This document shows positions 7,977 to 15,842 of a DNA stretch of 64,000 nt, in pieces. The translations under genes and the position numbers were made by a program. The number at the start of each line of letters is the position of its first letter. Positions within the stretch are counted from its first letter, which is position 1. The stretch is from Polyangia bacterium (GTDB taxonomy: Bacteria; Myxococcota_A; Polyangia; Nannocystales; Nannocystaceae). The notes below the pieces were generated by a model. That model saw nothing but the letters and a program-made list of their open reading frames with translations. It did not search any database and was not told where the DNA came from. Location: NCBI GenBank assembly GCA_030424595.1, contig JAUHWG010000001.1:124001-188000 (forward strand). The letters run 5' to 3'.

Positions 7977-10589
7977 ATGAGCGTCCCGCCGAGTCGGCCG
8001 CTCGTCCGTCGTCCAGCGGGGCTCGGGGTTCTCGGGCTAGCCCTGAGCTGCACGGTCGGAGCCTTCGCGTGCTCGCGCACCCCGGTGATCTCAGCGCTCC
8101 CCGACGACACCCTCTCCACCCGCCCTGTCCACCTGCGAGGCTGGCAGGTCGACCTCGGCGAGCTCGATGATTCGGCCATCCCGACGCTCCACCCCGGGAG
8201 TGCGCCGCAGATCGAAGCCTCGGGCGGACCCCTGCCGAGCGGGCCCACGGAGGTCCACGCGACGATCCGCGGAACACACGCGGAGGTGGTGCTGCGACGA
8301 CAATTTCGCAGCGATCGTCCGATGCAGATAAGCGCCGTGTACGGCCTGCGACTGCCTGACCAGGCGATCCTGCTCGGCTACCGGGTGAAGGTCCATGACC
8401 GTGTCTTCGACAGCGAGGTCGTCGACGCGAACGCGCTCCTCCAACGCTGCGAGCCGGGGGATCCGGGGGAGCGGAGAGACAACGGCCACAACCAGGACCT
8501 CGCGAGCGAAGCCCAGGGGCCCTGGCTCCGTCAGGAAATTTCCGAGGTGCCCCCGGGCGCGGTGATCGAGACCGAGCTCCGCTACATGCAAAGGCTCGCC
8601 TACAGCGGCGGTGCGGTCGAGTTTGCGACCCCCGCAACGAGCGACCCCGGGGGAGGGCTCGAGGTCAAGGTCGACGCCATCGCCCTCGGACCCATCCACG
8701 CGTGGGCTCTTCCCAATCACCCCGAGGCGACAGCGCAGGTGGACGGAGCGGCGATGCGCCTAGACTATCGACACGCGCGATCCGACGCGCGATCCGACGC
8801 GCGGTCCGACGCGCGCAGCGACGGACGCTCCCCCTCGCCCAGCGATGCTCGCTCGGGCCCGCGCAGCGACGGGACCTTCCTCCTCCGCTATCGCAGCGCG
8901 AGCGACCAGCCCCACGGCGCGGTCTTCTTGGCGCCGCCAGACAGCAGCGGCGAAGGGGCGTTCTTGCTCGAGGTCGAGCCCCCTGCGCTCGCCGTCCGCC
9001 CCCGGGAGTTCGTCTTTGTGCTCCAAACCGGAGGAGGCGCCGCCCGGCGGCGTCAGGGCGCCGTGCTCGCGCAGCTGCTCACACATCTCCGCCCGAGCGA
9101 CAGCTTGCAGCTCTACCAGGTGGGCTCGGAGCCGACGCGATCCCTGGCGACCGCGCCGCTCCCAGCCACGCAAGCCAACCTCGTCCGCGCCGACACCTGG
9201 GCCGCGGGTCATGCATCGGAGGAGAGCCCCGAGATGTCGCTCTTCGCCGCCGTGACGGCTCCTCCTCCCCCAGACTTTGATCGGCTCGTCTTCGTCTTCG
9301 TCGACCGCTACGGCGACCTCGACGCCGCGAACCCGATCGCTTTTACGCGGGCGATCCGGGCGGCGATCCCCTCGGCCCGAGTGTTCCCCATCGAGCTCAG
9401 CGACCCGCCACAGCTCGGCGCCGCAGAGCGCCGCGCAGCCGCGCTCTTCGGCGCGAGCACCCCTCTCATCATCGACAATGCTCGGTCGCTCCTCGCGGAG
9501 ACCCGGCGGGTCAGCGCCTACTTCGACCCGATCGTGCTGGACGAGATCGCGGTCGATCGGGGCGCCCTGGAGATGCGCCCCCTGCCCCATCGCCTCTTCC
9601 TCTCCGCTGGCGAGCCCCTGCGGGTGGTCGGGCGCTACAGCAGCAGCTCGCCGCCTCCGGCGATCGAGGTGCGCGGACGCGCGGCCGACGAGCTCCGCGA
9701 ACTATCACTCCCCGTCTATCGCTCCAAGACCGCAAGCCCCGGACTCACGGCCCTGCCCTCCCTCGAGAGCGTCGCTTCGCTGGTCATCGAGGGCGACCTG
9801 ACCGTGCGCGAGGGAAGGGAATCCTATCGCGGAAGGACGCTGGAGGACCTCAAGCAGCGCATCGCCGCGATCGGTGTCGAAGGGCAGCTTCCCACCCCGA
9901 TGACCTCGTTCCTCATGATGACGCCGGGGAGCACACCGGTGATAGCTCCCGTCGATCGCAGGATCTGCTCCCAGATGGTGGCGACGCTCCGCGAATGGAG
10001 TCACGGCCCGACGATAACCTGGTGCGGTGTGTGGCCCCGCTACATCGGCTCCCCCGCTCCAGCCCGTGAGTCGGTGCTGCTCGCCGAACTCTCCCCGCGC
10101 GCCGTCGAAGACGCGGGCGGCGTCGGCCTCGCGGGCACTCCCAGCGCCGAGTCGATCGTCCTTGTCGACGGAACGCCCATGCCCAACGCGGTGACCCGCG
10201 TGACCGCCGACGAGGGAGCAGGGGCTCCGCCGAAGACCGAGCCGATCACGGTCCCGACGACCGCGCGGACCCGCATTACTGGATCGGGACCCCGAACCCC
10301 AGGCCGCAAACGCCTGGTCCAAGCCCTCGGCGCCCAGCGCCACACGCTCGCACAATGCTTCCTAGCGGCCCCTCGCGGCGACTACAGGGTCCGGCAAAAG
10401 CTCGCTCTTAGGGCGTCCTGGAGCCCCCTCATGGGGCTTACAGGCTTCGAGGTCGCGGCCCCCCGGGAGGTCGCGCCGCTGACCTTGGCCTGTCTCAAGA
10501 ACCATGTCGAGGAGATCGCTCAGGCGACCCTACGCGCCGAGGAGGCGGGACCTATCGCCCTCACCGTCAAGGTCTGGATGACCTTCTGA
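7977..10589 (+). CDS. Lipoprotein with VIT-like domain, degenerate vWA domain and C-terminal carrier-like domain
   Basis: 870 residues from the ATG at 7977. The N-terminal signal peptide has possible lipidation cysteines at C25 (LALSC) or C32 (GAFAC). Residues ~85-250 resemble a VIT domain (VHATIRGTHAEVVLRRQF, then RVKVHDRVFDSEVVD). A Ser/Arg/Asp-rich linker with RSDA repeats follows (~265-295). A vWA-like fold comes next (FVFVLQTGGGA, then LVFVFVDRYGD), but the expected metal-site DxSxS is replaced by QTGGG, so metal-dependent adhesion is probably lost. The last ~100 residues (ALGAQRHTLAQCFLAAPRG on) resemble the C-terminal AgmX/PglI-type domain of myxobacterial envelope proteins. Function unknown; likely cell envelope. 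Confidence 0.7.
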   Translation: MSVPPSRPLVRRPAGLGVLGLALSCTVGAFACSRTPVISALPDDTLSTRPVHLRGWQVDLGELDDSAIPTLHPGSAPQIEASGGPLPSGPTEVHATIRGTHAEVVLRRQFRSDRPMQISAVYGLRLPDQAILLGYRVKVHDRVFDSEVVDANALLQRCEPGDPGERRDNGHNQDLASEAQGPWLRQEISEVPPGAVIETELRYMQRLAYSGGAVEFATPATSDPGGGLEVKVDAIALGPIHAWALPNHPEATAQVDGAAMRLDYRHARSDARSDARSDARSDGRSPSPSDARSGPRSDGTFLLRYRSASDQPHGAVFLAPPDSSGEGAFLLEVEPPALAVRPREFVFVLQTGGGAARRRQGAVLAQLLTHLRPSDSLQLYQVGSEPTRSLATAPLPATQANLVRADTWAAGHASEESPEMSLFAAVTAPPPPDFDRLVFVFVDRYGDLDAANPIAFTRAIRAAIPSARVFPIELSDPPQLGAAERRAAALFGASTPLIIDNARSLLAETRRVSAYFDPIVLDEIAVDRGALEMRPLPHRLFLSAGEPLRVVGRYSSSSPPPAIEVRGRAADELRELSLPVYRSKTASPGLTALPSLESVASLVIEGDLTVREGRESYRGRTLEDLKQRIAAIGVEGQLPTPMTSFLMMTPGSTPVIAPVDRRICSQMVATLREWSHGPTITWCGVWPRYIGSPAPARESVLLAELSPRAVEDAGGVGLAGTPSAESIVLVDGTPMPNAVTRVTADEGAGAPPKTEPITVPTTARTRITGSGPRTPGRKRLVQALGAQRHTLAQCFLAAPRGDYRVRQKLALRASWSPLMGLTGFEVAAPREVAPLTLACLKNHVEEIAQATLRAEEAGPIALTVKVWMTF
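8773..8820 (+). repeat. In-frame 12-bp minisatellite coding for RSDA repeats
   Basis: About four imperfect copies of a 12-bp unit (CGATCCGACGCG with single-base changes) sit inside the VIT/vWA lipoprotein gene and code for RSDA repeats in the linker before the vWA-like domain. Unit length is a multiple of three, so copy-number change would keep the frame. Confidence 0.75.
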
Positions 10590-10853
10590 CGGGCTCCGTC
10601 GCCGCGGGCGATCCGTCCCCGTCGCGCCAGGCCCTCGCCCACAGCGCCGCCCTCAGGCGGCCGCCGCTGGCCCTCTCTCCGTGAGCTCGGCGATGCCTAG
10701 GATCGCTGACGGGCTTCGAGACCGAGCCGAGCGCGCGCGGCCCTCTCACCACCGCCGCGGCCGGGTCATCCCTTCGGAGGTCGCCGATGGACGCCGACGA
10801 CCGGTCGCTCGCGCCCTTGGTCGGCGCAACCCTCCGTGGTAGAGCAGCCACGG

Positions 10854-11795
10854 ATGATCATCAGCGACAGGCCCTCGTGGCTGCGAATCGTCTTCACGCT
10901 CCGCGGCTCCGCGCTCTCCCGGACCTGGCCGCGGCTCCTCTTGACCACCTTCCTGTCGGTGCTGGTCACGCTCCTCTACACCCGCTACGACTACTTCCAC
11001 TTTGACCTGACGGTCACCCCCTTCTCGCTCATCGGCCTCGCCCTCGGCATCTTCCTCGGCTTCCGCAACAACACCAGCTACGACCGCTTCTGGGAGGGTC
11101 GCAAGCTCTGGGGGCGCCTGGTCAACGCCAGCCGCAGCCTGACCCGCCAGGTCCTGACCCTGATAGGCCCGCGGCAGCCGGCGGCCCCGCCCGAGGAGCT
11201 CGCCGCCGTCCGCCAGCGCCTGGTCTACCGGACGATCGCCTACGTCCACGCGCTCCGCCTCCACCTCCGGGATCAGCGGGCTATGGACGACCTGGCGCCG
11301 CTCCTAGGCGGTGACGAGCTGAGGGCCCTAGAGATCGAGCTGAACCGACCGATCGCGCTCCTGCAGGGCTACGGCGACCAGCTCCGCGCGCTCTGGGACA
11401 GCGGTTGGATCGACACCATGCACCTCCCTGTTCTCGAGGCCAGCCTCACCGATCTCGCCGACATTCAAGGGGGGTGCGAGCGGATCAAGAGCACGCCGAT
11501 CCCCTTCTCCTACACCGTGCTTATCCACCGGATCGTCGCGGTCTACTGCGTCGGCCTCCCCTTCGGGATCGTCAGCACGGTCGGCAACTTCACGCCGCTC
11601 GTCGTGATGATGGTCGCCTACGCCTTCTTCGGCCTCGACACGGTCGGCGACGAGATCGAGGACCCCTTCGGCGAGGACCCGAACGACCTGCCGCTCTCGG
11701 CCCTGTCGCGGATGATCGAGGTCAACCTCCGCCAGCGCCTGGGCGAGACCGACCTTCCGCCGCTGCACAAGCCGGTCGACGGGATCCTCCGCTGA
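10854..11795 (+). CDS. Bestrophin family (UPF0187) ion channel
   Basis: 313 residues from the ATG at 10854; a GTG at 10836 would add six residues. Hydrophobic segments at about residues 25-45 and 58-78 are followed by the family hallmark FRNNTSYDRFWEGRKLWG, then a soluble helical part, a second hydrophobic pair near 215-255 and the acidic EIEDPFGEDPNDLP motif, which matches the bestrophin calcium-clasp region. Bacterial bestrophins are pentameric cation or anion channels of the inner membrane. It has no operon partner: a 264-bp gap precedes it and a 470-bp gap follows. Confidence 0.9.
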   Translation: MIISDRPSWLRIVFTLRGSALSRTWPRLLLTTFLSVLVTLLYTRYDYFHFDLTVTPFSLIGLALGIFLGFRNNTSYDRFWEGRKLWGRLVNASRSLTRQVLTLIGPRQPAAPPEELAAVRQRLVYRTIAYVHALRLHLRDQRAMDDLAPLLGGDELRALEIELNRPIALLQGYGDQLRALWDSGWIDTMHLPVLEASLTDLADIQGGCERIKSTPIPFSYTVLIHRIVAVYCVGLPFGIVSTVGNFTPLVVMMVAYAFFGLDTVGDEIEDPFGEDPNDLPLSALSRMIEVNLRQRLGETDLPPLHKPVDGILR

Positions 11796-11866
11796 GCGGC
11801 CGCGGGCTCGGCCACGACTCGACCGCGACTGGACCACGACTAGGCCGCGGACTCAGCGCGGCGAGC

Positions 11867-11941
11867 TCAGCCGCCGGCGAGCTGGACCAGCGCAAGCGCG
11901 AGCGTCGAGAAGAAGACACCACGTCGGAGAAAGCGAGCCAT
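11867..11941 (-). CDS. Candidate 24-residue hydrophobic microprotein
   Basis: A short frame translates to MARFLRRGVFFSTLALALVQ followed by LAGG and a TGA stop. It has three arginines at the N-terminus and a single hydrophobic segment, the shape of a small single-pass membrane peptide. Upstream on its strand the sequence GGAGGGG lies four bases before the ATG, one of the best Shine-Dalgarno sites in the window. No homologue is known to the annotator. It could instead be the truncated signal peptide of a decayed secreted protein. Confidence 0.35.
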   Translation of the reverse strand: MARFLRRGVFFSTLALALVQLAGG

Positions 11942-12253
11942 GCTCCCCTCCAAAGCAACCTCCGCGCCGGCACACAAGCCAGTGTTCTCGGGCGCTTAGC
12001 GCTGTCGCAGCGCGCCGCACCGCGATATGTGCCGGATCCTGCCCCGTCGCACAACGCGACACTGCACGATCCGCAGCGCGCCGTCGCCGGTCCGCCGGGC
12101 GATATCAACATGTCCTTTCGGACCGACTCGACGATCGCCGGGCGCCGCCGCCCTCAGGGCCCGGGAACGCCCGGGCCTGGCGACGACAGTGGGGCTTGCC
12201 CTTGGGGACAGCTTCCCCCTACATCCACACACATGGCCGTGCGTCGCTCGAGC

Positions 12254-12259
12254 TAGGGT
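12254..12259 (+). promoter_or_regulatory. Possible -10 box TAGGGT
   Basis: TAGGGT ends seven bases before the ATG at 12267, with no Shine-Dalgarno site between. Weak match to consensus; listed because the spacing fits the pattern seen at other genes. Confidence 0.25.
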
Positions 12260-12266
12260 CCTGGGC

Positions 12267-13493
12267 ATGCGTAGGGTGAACAATCTTCTCGTCGCGACCT
12301 CCCTAGCTCTCCCCTTGGGGATGGTGACCGCCTGCGCGGGATCCTCCGGCGAGAGCGAGAGCAGCTCGGGCTTCACGGCGACGGCACCGACCGGCGACGT
12401 GACCAGCGAGGGGTCCTCGTCGACGGGGACGACCGGCGGCGGCGAGACCGATACGACCGCGACCACCACCACGACCAGTGAGCCCACCACCGGCGAGCCC
12501 ACCACCGGGACGACGACCACGGGGACGACGACCACCGAGGGCTCGACCGAGACCGACACGACCGAGAGCACCACTGGAGGCCCCCCCGACGGACACTATT
12601 TCCCCGACGGCGCCCCCTGGTACGAGGACATCAGCGATTGGCCGCTGGCCCCGGATTCGGACGCCGTGACAGCCTGGCTCGACGGTGTCGGCTGGGGCCT
12701 CGGCAAGATGCAGATCGACTTCTCGATCGAGGTGCTGACGGCCGACGAGAACACGCAGTTCCGATCCTTTGAGCCGAACAGCGGCTTCTACAATCCAGAC
12801 TGCGATCTCGTCGACGTCCCCGTCCCCGACGACGGCGCGCTCGAGGGGGAGCAGGGCTACGCCTGCGAGGGCGACGGCGACTGCCACCTGATCGTCGTCC
12901 ACGGGCCGAGCCAGAAGCTCTACGAGATGTGGCGGGCGAACATCGTCGGCGACGCGTTCGACGGCGGCTGCCTCGCGGTCTGGGACATGACGCGGGTCTA
13001 CGGCCCGACCGGACGCGGCGAGCAGTGCACGAGCGCAGACGCGGCCGGGTATCCGATAGCGCCGCTGCTCTTCACGGCGGACGAGGTGGCGGCCGGGACG
13101 ATCGACCACGCGATCCGCTTTATCCTGCCGAACTCGAGCATCCGCGACGGCGAGTACGTCCACCCGGCGACCCACGGCACGCCGGCGACGAGCGGTCCGG
13201 CGGAGGCTCCCCCCTACGGCGCCCGCCTCCGCCTCCGCGCTGACTTCCCGCTGGACTCCCTCCCCAACGACGGCGCGCGCACGGTCGCGAAGGCGATGCA
13301 GACCTACGGGATCCTCCTCGCCGACGGTGGCAATGTCGCGCTCACGGCCCAGAGCGACCGCTTCACGCAGAGCAAGTGGGAGGGCGTGCTCGGTCCCCAT
13401 GATCTCAACCTGATCCAGCCCGGTGACTTTGAGATGGTCGACGGCGGGGCGCCGATCGAGCTGACGCTGGACTGCGTCCGTGAGCCGTTCTGA
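12267..13493 (+). CDS. Secreted lipoprotein of uncharacterised family with Thr-rich stalk
   Basis: 408 residues from the ATG at 12267. Signal peptide with lipobox VTAC (C23). Residues ~25-105 are a Thr/Ser/Gly/Glu stalk of low complexity. The globular part starts at FPDGAPWYEDISDWPLAP and contains the ordered motifs VVHGPSQKLYEMWRA, CTSADAAGYPIAPLLFTADE, IDHAIRFILP and ALRLRADF-like PYGARLRLRADF, ending with MQTYGILLADGGNVA. This order of motifs is shared with a widespread set of uncharacterised secreted proteins of actinobacteria and other soil bacteria, as far as the annotator recalls. Function unknown; surface location is likely. Confidence 0.75.
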   Translation: MRRVNNLLVATSLALPLGMVTACAGSSGESESSSGFTATAPTGDVTSEGSSSTGTTGGGETDTTATTTTTSEPTTGEPTTGTTTTGTTTTEGSTETDTTESTTGGPPDGHYFPDGAPWYEDISDWPLAPDSDAVTAWLDGVGWGLGKMQIDFSIEVLTADENTQFRSFEPNSGFYNPDCDLVDVPVPDDGALEGEQGYACEGDGDCHLIVVHGPSQKLYEMWRANIVGDAFDGGCLAVWDMTRVYGPTGRGEQCTSADAAGYPIAPLLFTADEVAAGTIDHAIRFILPNSSIRDGEYVHPATHGTPATSGPAEAPPYGARLRLRADFPLDSLPNDGARTVAKAMQTYGILLADGGNVALTAQSDRFTQSKWEGVLGPHDLNLIQPGDFEMVDGGAPIELTLDCVREPF

Positions 13494-13670
13494 GGGGCTG
13501 TCGCCCGGGAGGCTGTCGCGGGAGGCTGTCGCGCGGGAGGCTGTCGCGGGAGGCTGTCGCGCGGGAGGCTGTCGCGGGAAGCTGTCGCGCGGGGGGCTGT
13601 CGCCCGGGAGGCTGTCGCCCGGGAGGCTGTCGCGCGGGAGGCTGTCGCCCGGGGGGCTGTCGCCCGGGCG
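13494..13670 (+). repeat. Minisatellite of 13-15-bp GGCTGTCGCGGGA-type units, about 12 copies
   Basis: Immediately after the lipoprotein stop codon, GGCTGTCGC followed by GGGA, GCGGGA or CCGGGA is repeated about twelve times. Both 13- and 15-bp unit lengths occur, so any reading frame through it would shift. No gene is supported in it. Confidence 0.9.
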
Positions 13671-14362
13671 CTCGTCGTCGGTGACTCTTCGCTGGGGTCG
13701 TCGTGGGGTCGGAGTCTCCGAGGTCGTCGCCTCGTGACGGTGCGCTTGTGGGCTGGTGCGAGATCGAGGCCAGCGCTTAAAGCGTGGCGCTTTGGGGTTG
13801 AGAGGCGGAGGCTGTGGCGTCGGCCGGGAGAGGAGGGCCCCACTCTTTCAGACAGGTCGGAGGCGCGCACGGGCCCCCCCTCTCGGGGCGGCCCGTGCAC
13901 GTCCTAGACTCATTCGCGGGGCCCTCCTCCCCCGACCCATCGGCACGTCCTCCAGGCCGTCGGGAGGTAGCCGGCGTAGGTGGGCTGGTGCGTTGCAGCA
14001 GGGCTCTCCACTTCGAGGTCGGCGGCGGTGGGCTGGAGCGGGGCGCTCGTTGCAGTAGGGCTCTACGCTTGGGGCCCGTGTGTCGGCGTAGGTGGGCTGG
14101 TGCGTTGCAGCAGGGCTCTCCACTTGGGGCTCGTGTGTCGGCGGCGGTGGGCTGAAGCGGGGCGCTCGTTGCAGTAGGGCTCTACGCACGCACGTCGTGT
14201 CCCGAGTAGCTCACAGAAGCATCAGAGAGGGTCGCTCGCTTGGACTTCGCCACAGGAGGTGAGTCTTCACCCGCGCCCGAGCACTCGGGCGGCAAAAGTC
14301 CGCGTTGAGTGCACTTCTACACGGGACTGGGGGGCGGTTTCACACCAGCGCTTACTTTAGGG
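13671..14362. other. Gene-free region with hairpins and tandem duplication
   Basis: No coding frame is supported between the minisatellite and threonine synthase. It holds a small hairpin near 13783 (AAAGCG, loop TGG, CGCTTT), the 112-bp tandem duplication at 13976-14187, an 8-bp-stem hairpin at 14274-14291 (CGCCCGAG, loop CA, CTCGGGCG) and the dispersed repeat ending at 14363. Confidence 0.6.
13976..14187 (+). repeat. Tandem duplication, two 112-bp units each made of two half-units
   Basis: The unit starting GTAGGTGGGCTGGTGCG recurs at 13976 and 14088. Each unit contains two related halves around GTTGCAGCAGGGCTCTCCAC and GTTGCAGTAGGGCTCTACGC, so four diverged ~55-bp elements are seen. They lie in a gene-free gap and have no obvious coding role. 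Confidence 0.85.
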
Positions 14363-14363
14363 C
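14213..14363 (+). repeat. Dispersed repeat, copy 1 (partner at 35425-35618)
   Basis: The last 26 bases (14338-14363, beginning TTTCACACCAGCGC) are identical to 35593-35618. Weaker similarity extends upstream: AGAAGC(A/G)TCAG, then a GACTTCGCC-like stretch and GAGGTGAG occur in the same order in both copies. Its right end touches the stop codon of threonine synthase. Nature unknown; see findings. Confidence 0.6.
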
Positions 14364-15724
14364 TAGCTGGCCTGGCCGACGCGATCGAGGAGGCGATGGA
14401 TCGCGCTGACGACGGCCTCGGGCTCGGAGCCGACGTCGTGGGGTCGGTTGGCGAGGGTGCAGGGGAATTCAACATCACCGCGGTGGTAGCGGCTCTTGAA
14501 CTCGCCGAACTTGAGGCCGTGGGCGGTGGAGATGACGACGACGCGGGCGTCCTTGGCGATGGTCCCTCGGTGGACGAGCTTGTCGAGACAGGCGAGGGCG
14601 ACGCCGGTGTGGGGGCAGCAGAAGAGGCCGCTGCGATCGCCACGCGCAGCGGCGTCCGCGAGCTCGGCCTCGGTGGCCTCCTCGACGAGGCCGTCGTTGA
14701 GGGCCAAGGCGGCGACGGCCTTCGGCAGCGAGACGGGGGCGCCGATCTGGATCGCGGAGGCCTGGGTAGTCTCGGCCGTGACCGCGACGTAGTCCGCTTC
14801 GGTGAGCGCTCGGCCGCCGGCGCGAGCCTTGGCGAAGGCGCGGTAGAGGGGGTTGGCCCGGGCCGCCTGGCAGCAGACGAGGCGCGGCAGACGGTCGATG
14901 ATCCCGAGCTCGCGGAGCTCGGCGAAGCCCTTGGCGATCGCGGAGACGTTGCCGAGGTTGCCGCCCGGGACGAGCACCCAGTCCGGCACCTCCCAGCCGA
15001 GCTGCTGGACGATCTCGACGGCGATGGTCTTCTGCCCCTCGACCCGCAGGCTGTTGAGCGAGTTGCCGAGGTAGAGCGTCGGGTCGTGGGTGAGCCGCTG
15101 GACCACCCGCATGCAGCCGTCGAAGTCGGTGTCGAGGCTGCACACCAGGGCGCCGTGGGCGATCGGCTGGAGGAGCTGAGCTGCGCTGATCTTGCCCGCA
15201 GGGAGGAGGACGATGACAGGGATCCCGGCCGCCGCTCCGTAGGCGGCGAGGGCCGCGGAGGTGTCGCCGGTCGAGGCGCAGGCGACCGCGCGCACCGGTG
15301 ACCCGTCGCTGATCATCTGCTTGACCGAGGAGACGAGGACGGTCATGCCCAGGTCCTTAAACGAGCCGGTGTGGCTGGTCCCGCACTGCTTGACGTAGAG
15401 CTCGCCCATGCCGATGGCAGCGGCGTAGCGGGTGGCCGGGAGGAGCGCAGAGGTCCCCTCGCCGAGCGAGACGATATTCTCCGGTTGAACCTGGGGCTGG
15501 ACCATCTCCCATGCAGACCAGACGCCGCTGCGCAGGGGCCACGAGCCGCCGAGCCGCGCGCCGATCGTCTCGCGCCAGGACTGGGGTGTACGCCCTCGGA
15601 GGACGTCCATGTCGTGCACCACCTCGAGGAGCCCGTCGCAGGTCGGGCAGCGGTAGAGCACCTCGCCGAGGGGGTGGCGAGCTGCGCAGCCGCGGATGCA
15701 TTGGAACCATGCCGATGGCCTCAT
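14363..15724 (-). CDS. thrC: Threonine synthase
   Basis: 453 residues from the ATG at 15724; an in-frame codon 63 bases upstream would cross a promoter-like TATACC, so the shorter form is preferred. An N-terminal zinc-ribbon-like CIRGC...YRCPTC precedes the PLP fold. The cofactor lysine is in TGSFKDLGM and the phosphate-binding GGNLGN loop is present. The enzyme converts O-phosphohomoserine to threonine in the cytosol. Length and zinc ribbon fit the archaeal/plant-like class of threonine synthases rather than the short E. coli relatives. Stands alone; no thrA or thrB nearby. Confidence 0.88.
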   Translation of the reverse strand: MRPSAWFQCIRGCAARHPLGEVLYRCPTCDGLLEVVHDMDVLRGRTPQSWRETIGARLGGSWPLRSGVWSAWEMVQPQVQPENIVSLGEGTSALLPATRYAAAIGMGELYVKQCGTSHTGSFKDLGMTVLVSSVKQMISDGSPVRAVACASTGDTSAALAAYGAAAGIPVIVLLPAGKISAAQLLQPIAHGALVCSLDTDFDGCMRVVQRLTHDPTLYLGNSLNSLRVEGQKTIAVEIVQQLGWEVPDWVLVPGGNLGNVSAIAKGFAELRELGIIDRLPRLVCCQAARANPLYRAFAKARAGGRALTEADYVAVTAETTQASAIQIGAPVSLPKAVAALALNDGLVEEATEAELADAAARGDRSGLFCCPHTGVALACLDKLVHRGTIAKDARVVVISTAHGLKFGEFKSRYHRGDVEFPCTLANRPHDVGSEPEAVVSAIHRLLDRVGQAS

Positions 15725-15731
15725 GATGCGC

Positions 15732-15737
15732 GGTATA
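15732..15737 (-). promoter_or_regulatory. Putative -10 box TATACC for threonine synthase
   Basis: On the minus strand TATACC ends seven bases before the ATG at 15724, with no Shine-Dalgarno site. This is the leaderless-type arrangement. Confidence 0.4.
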
Positions 15738-15842
15738 CCACCCCACAAACGCCCCGGTGTCACATTCGAGCGGCGCGGTAGTGCCACCGGACGCGGCCTT
15801 TTCTGATTGCCAAGCTAGAGGCCTCTCACGGACCCTAGATAG

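Larger units (their letters stand above)
11796..12266. other. Gap between bestrophin and lipoprotein genes
   Basis: The first ~60 bases hold degenerate short repeats around CGACT/GGCCACGACT. The middle contains one candidate small gene on the minus strand (11867-11941, listed separately). The rest shows no convincing reading frame; frames that are open here have poor third-position bias. Confidence 0.5.

Noticed and set aside
13480..13737. Arg/Gly/Ser-rich open frame through the minisatellite after the lipoprotein gene
   Set aside because: It consists only of repeat translation; unit lengths of 13 and 15 bp shift frame, so it is not a gene.
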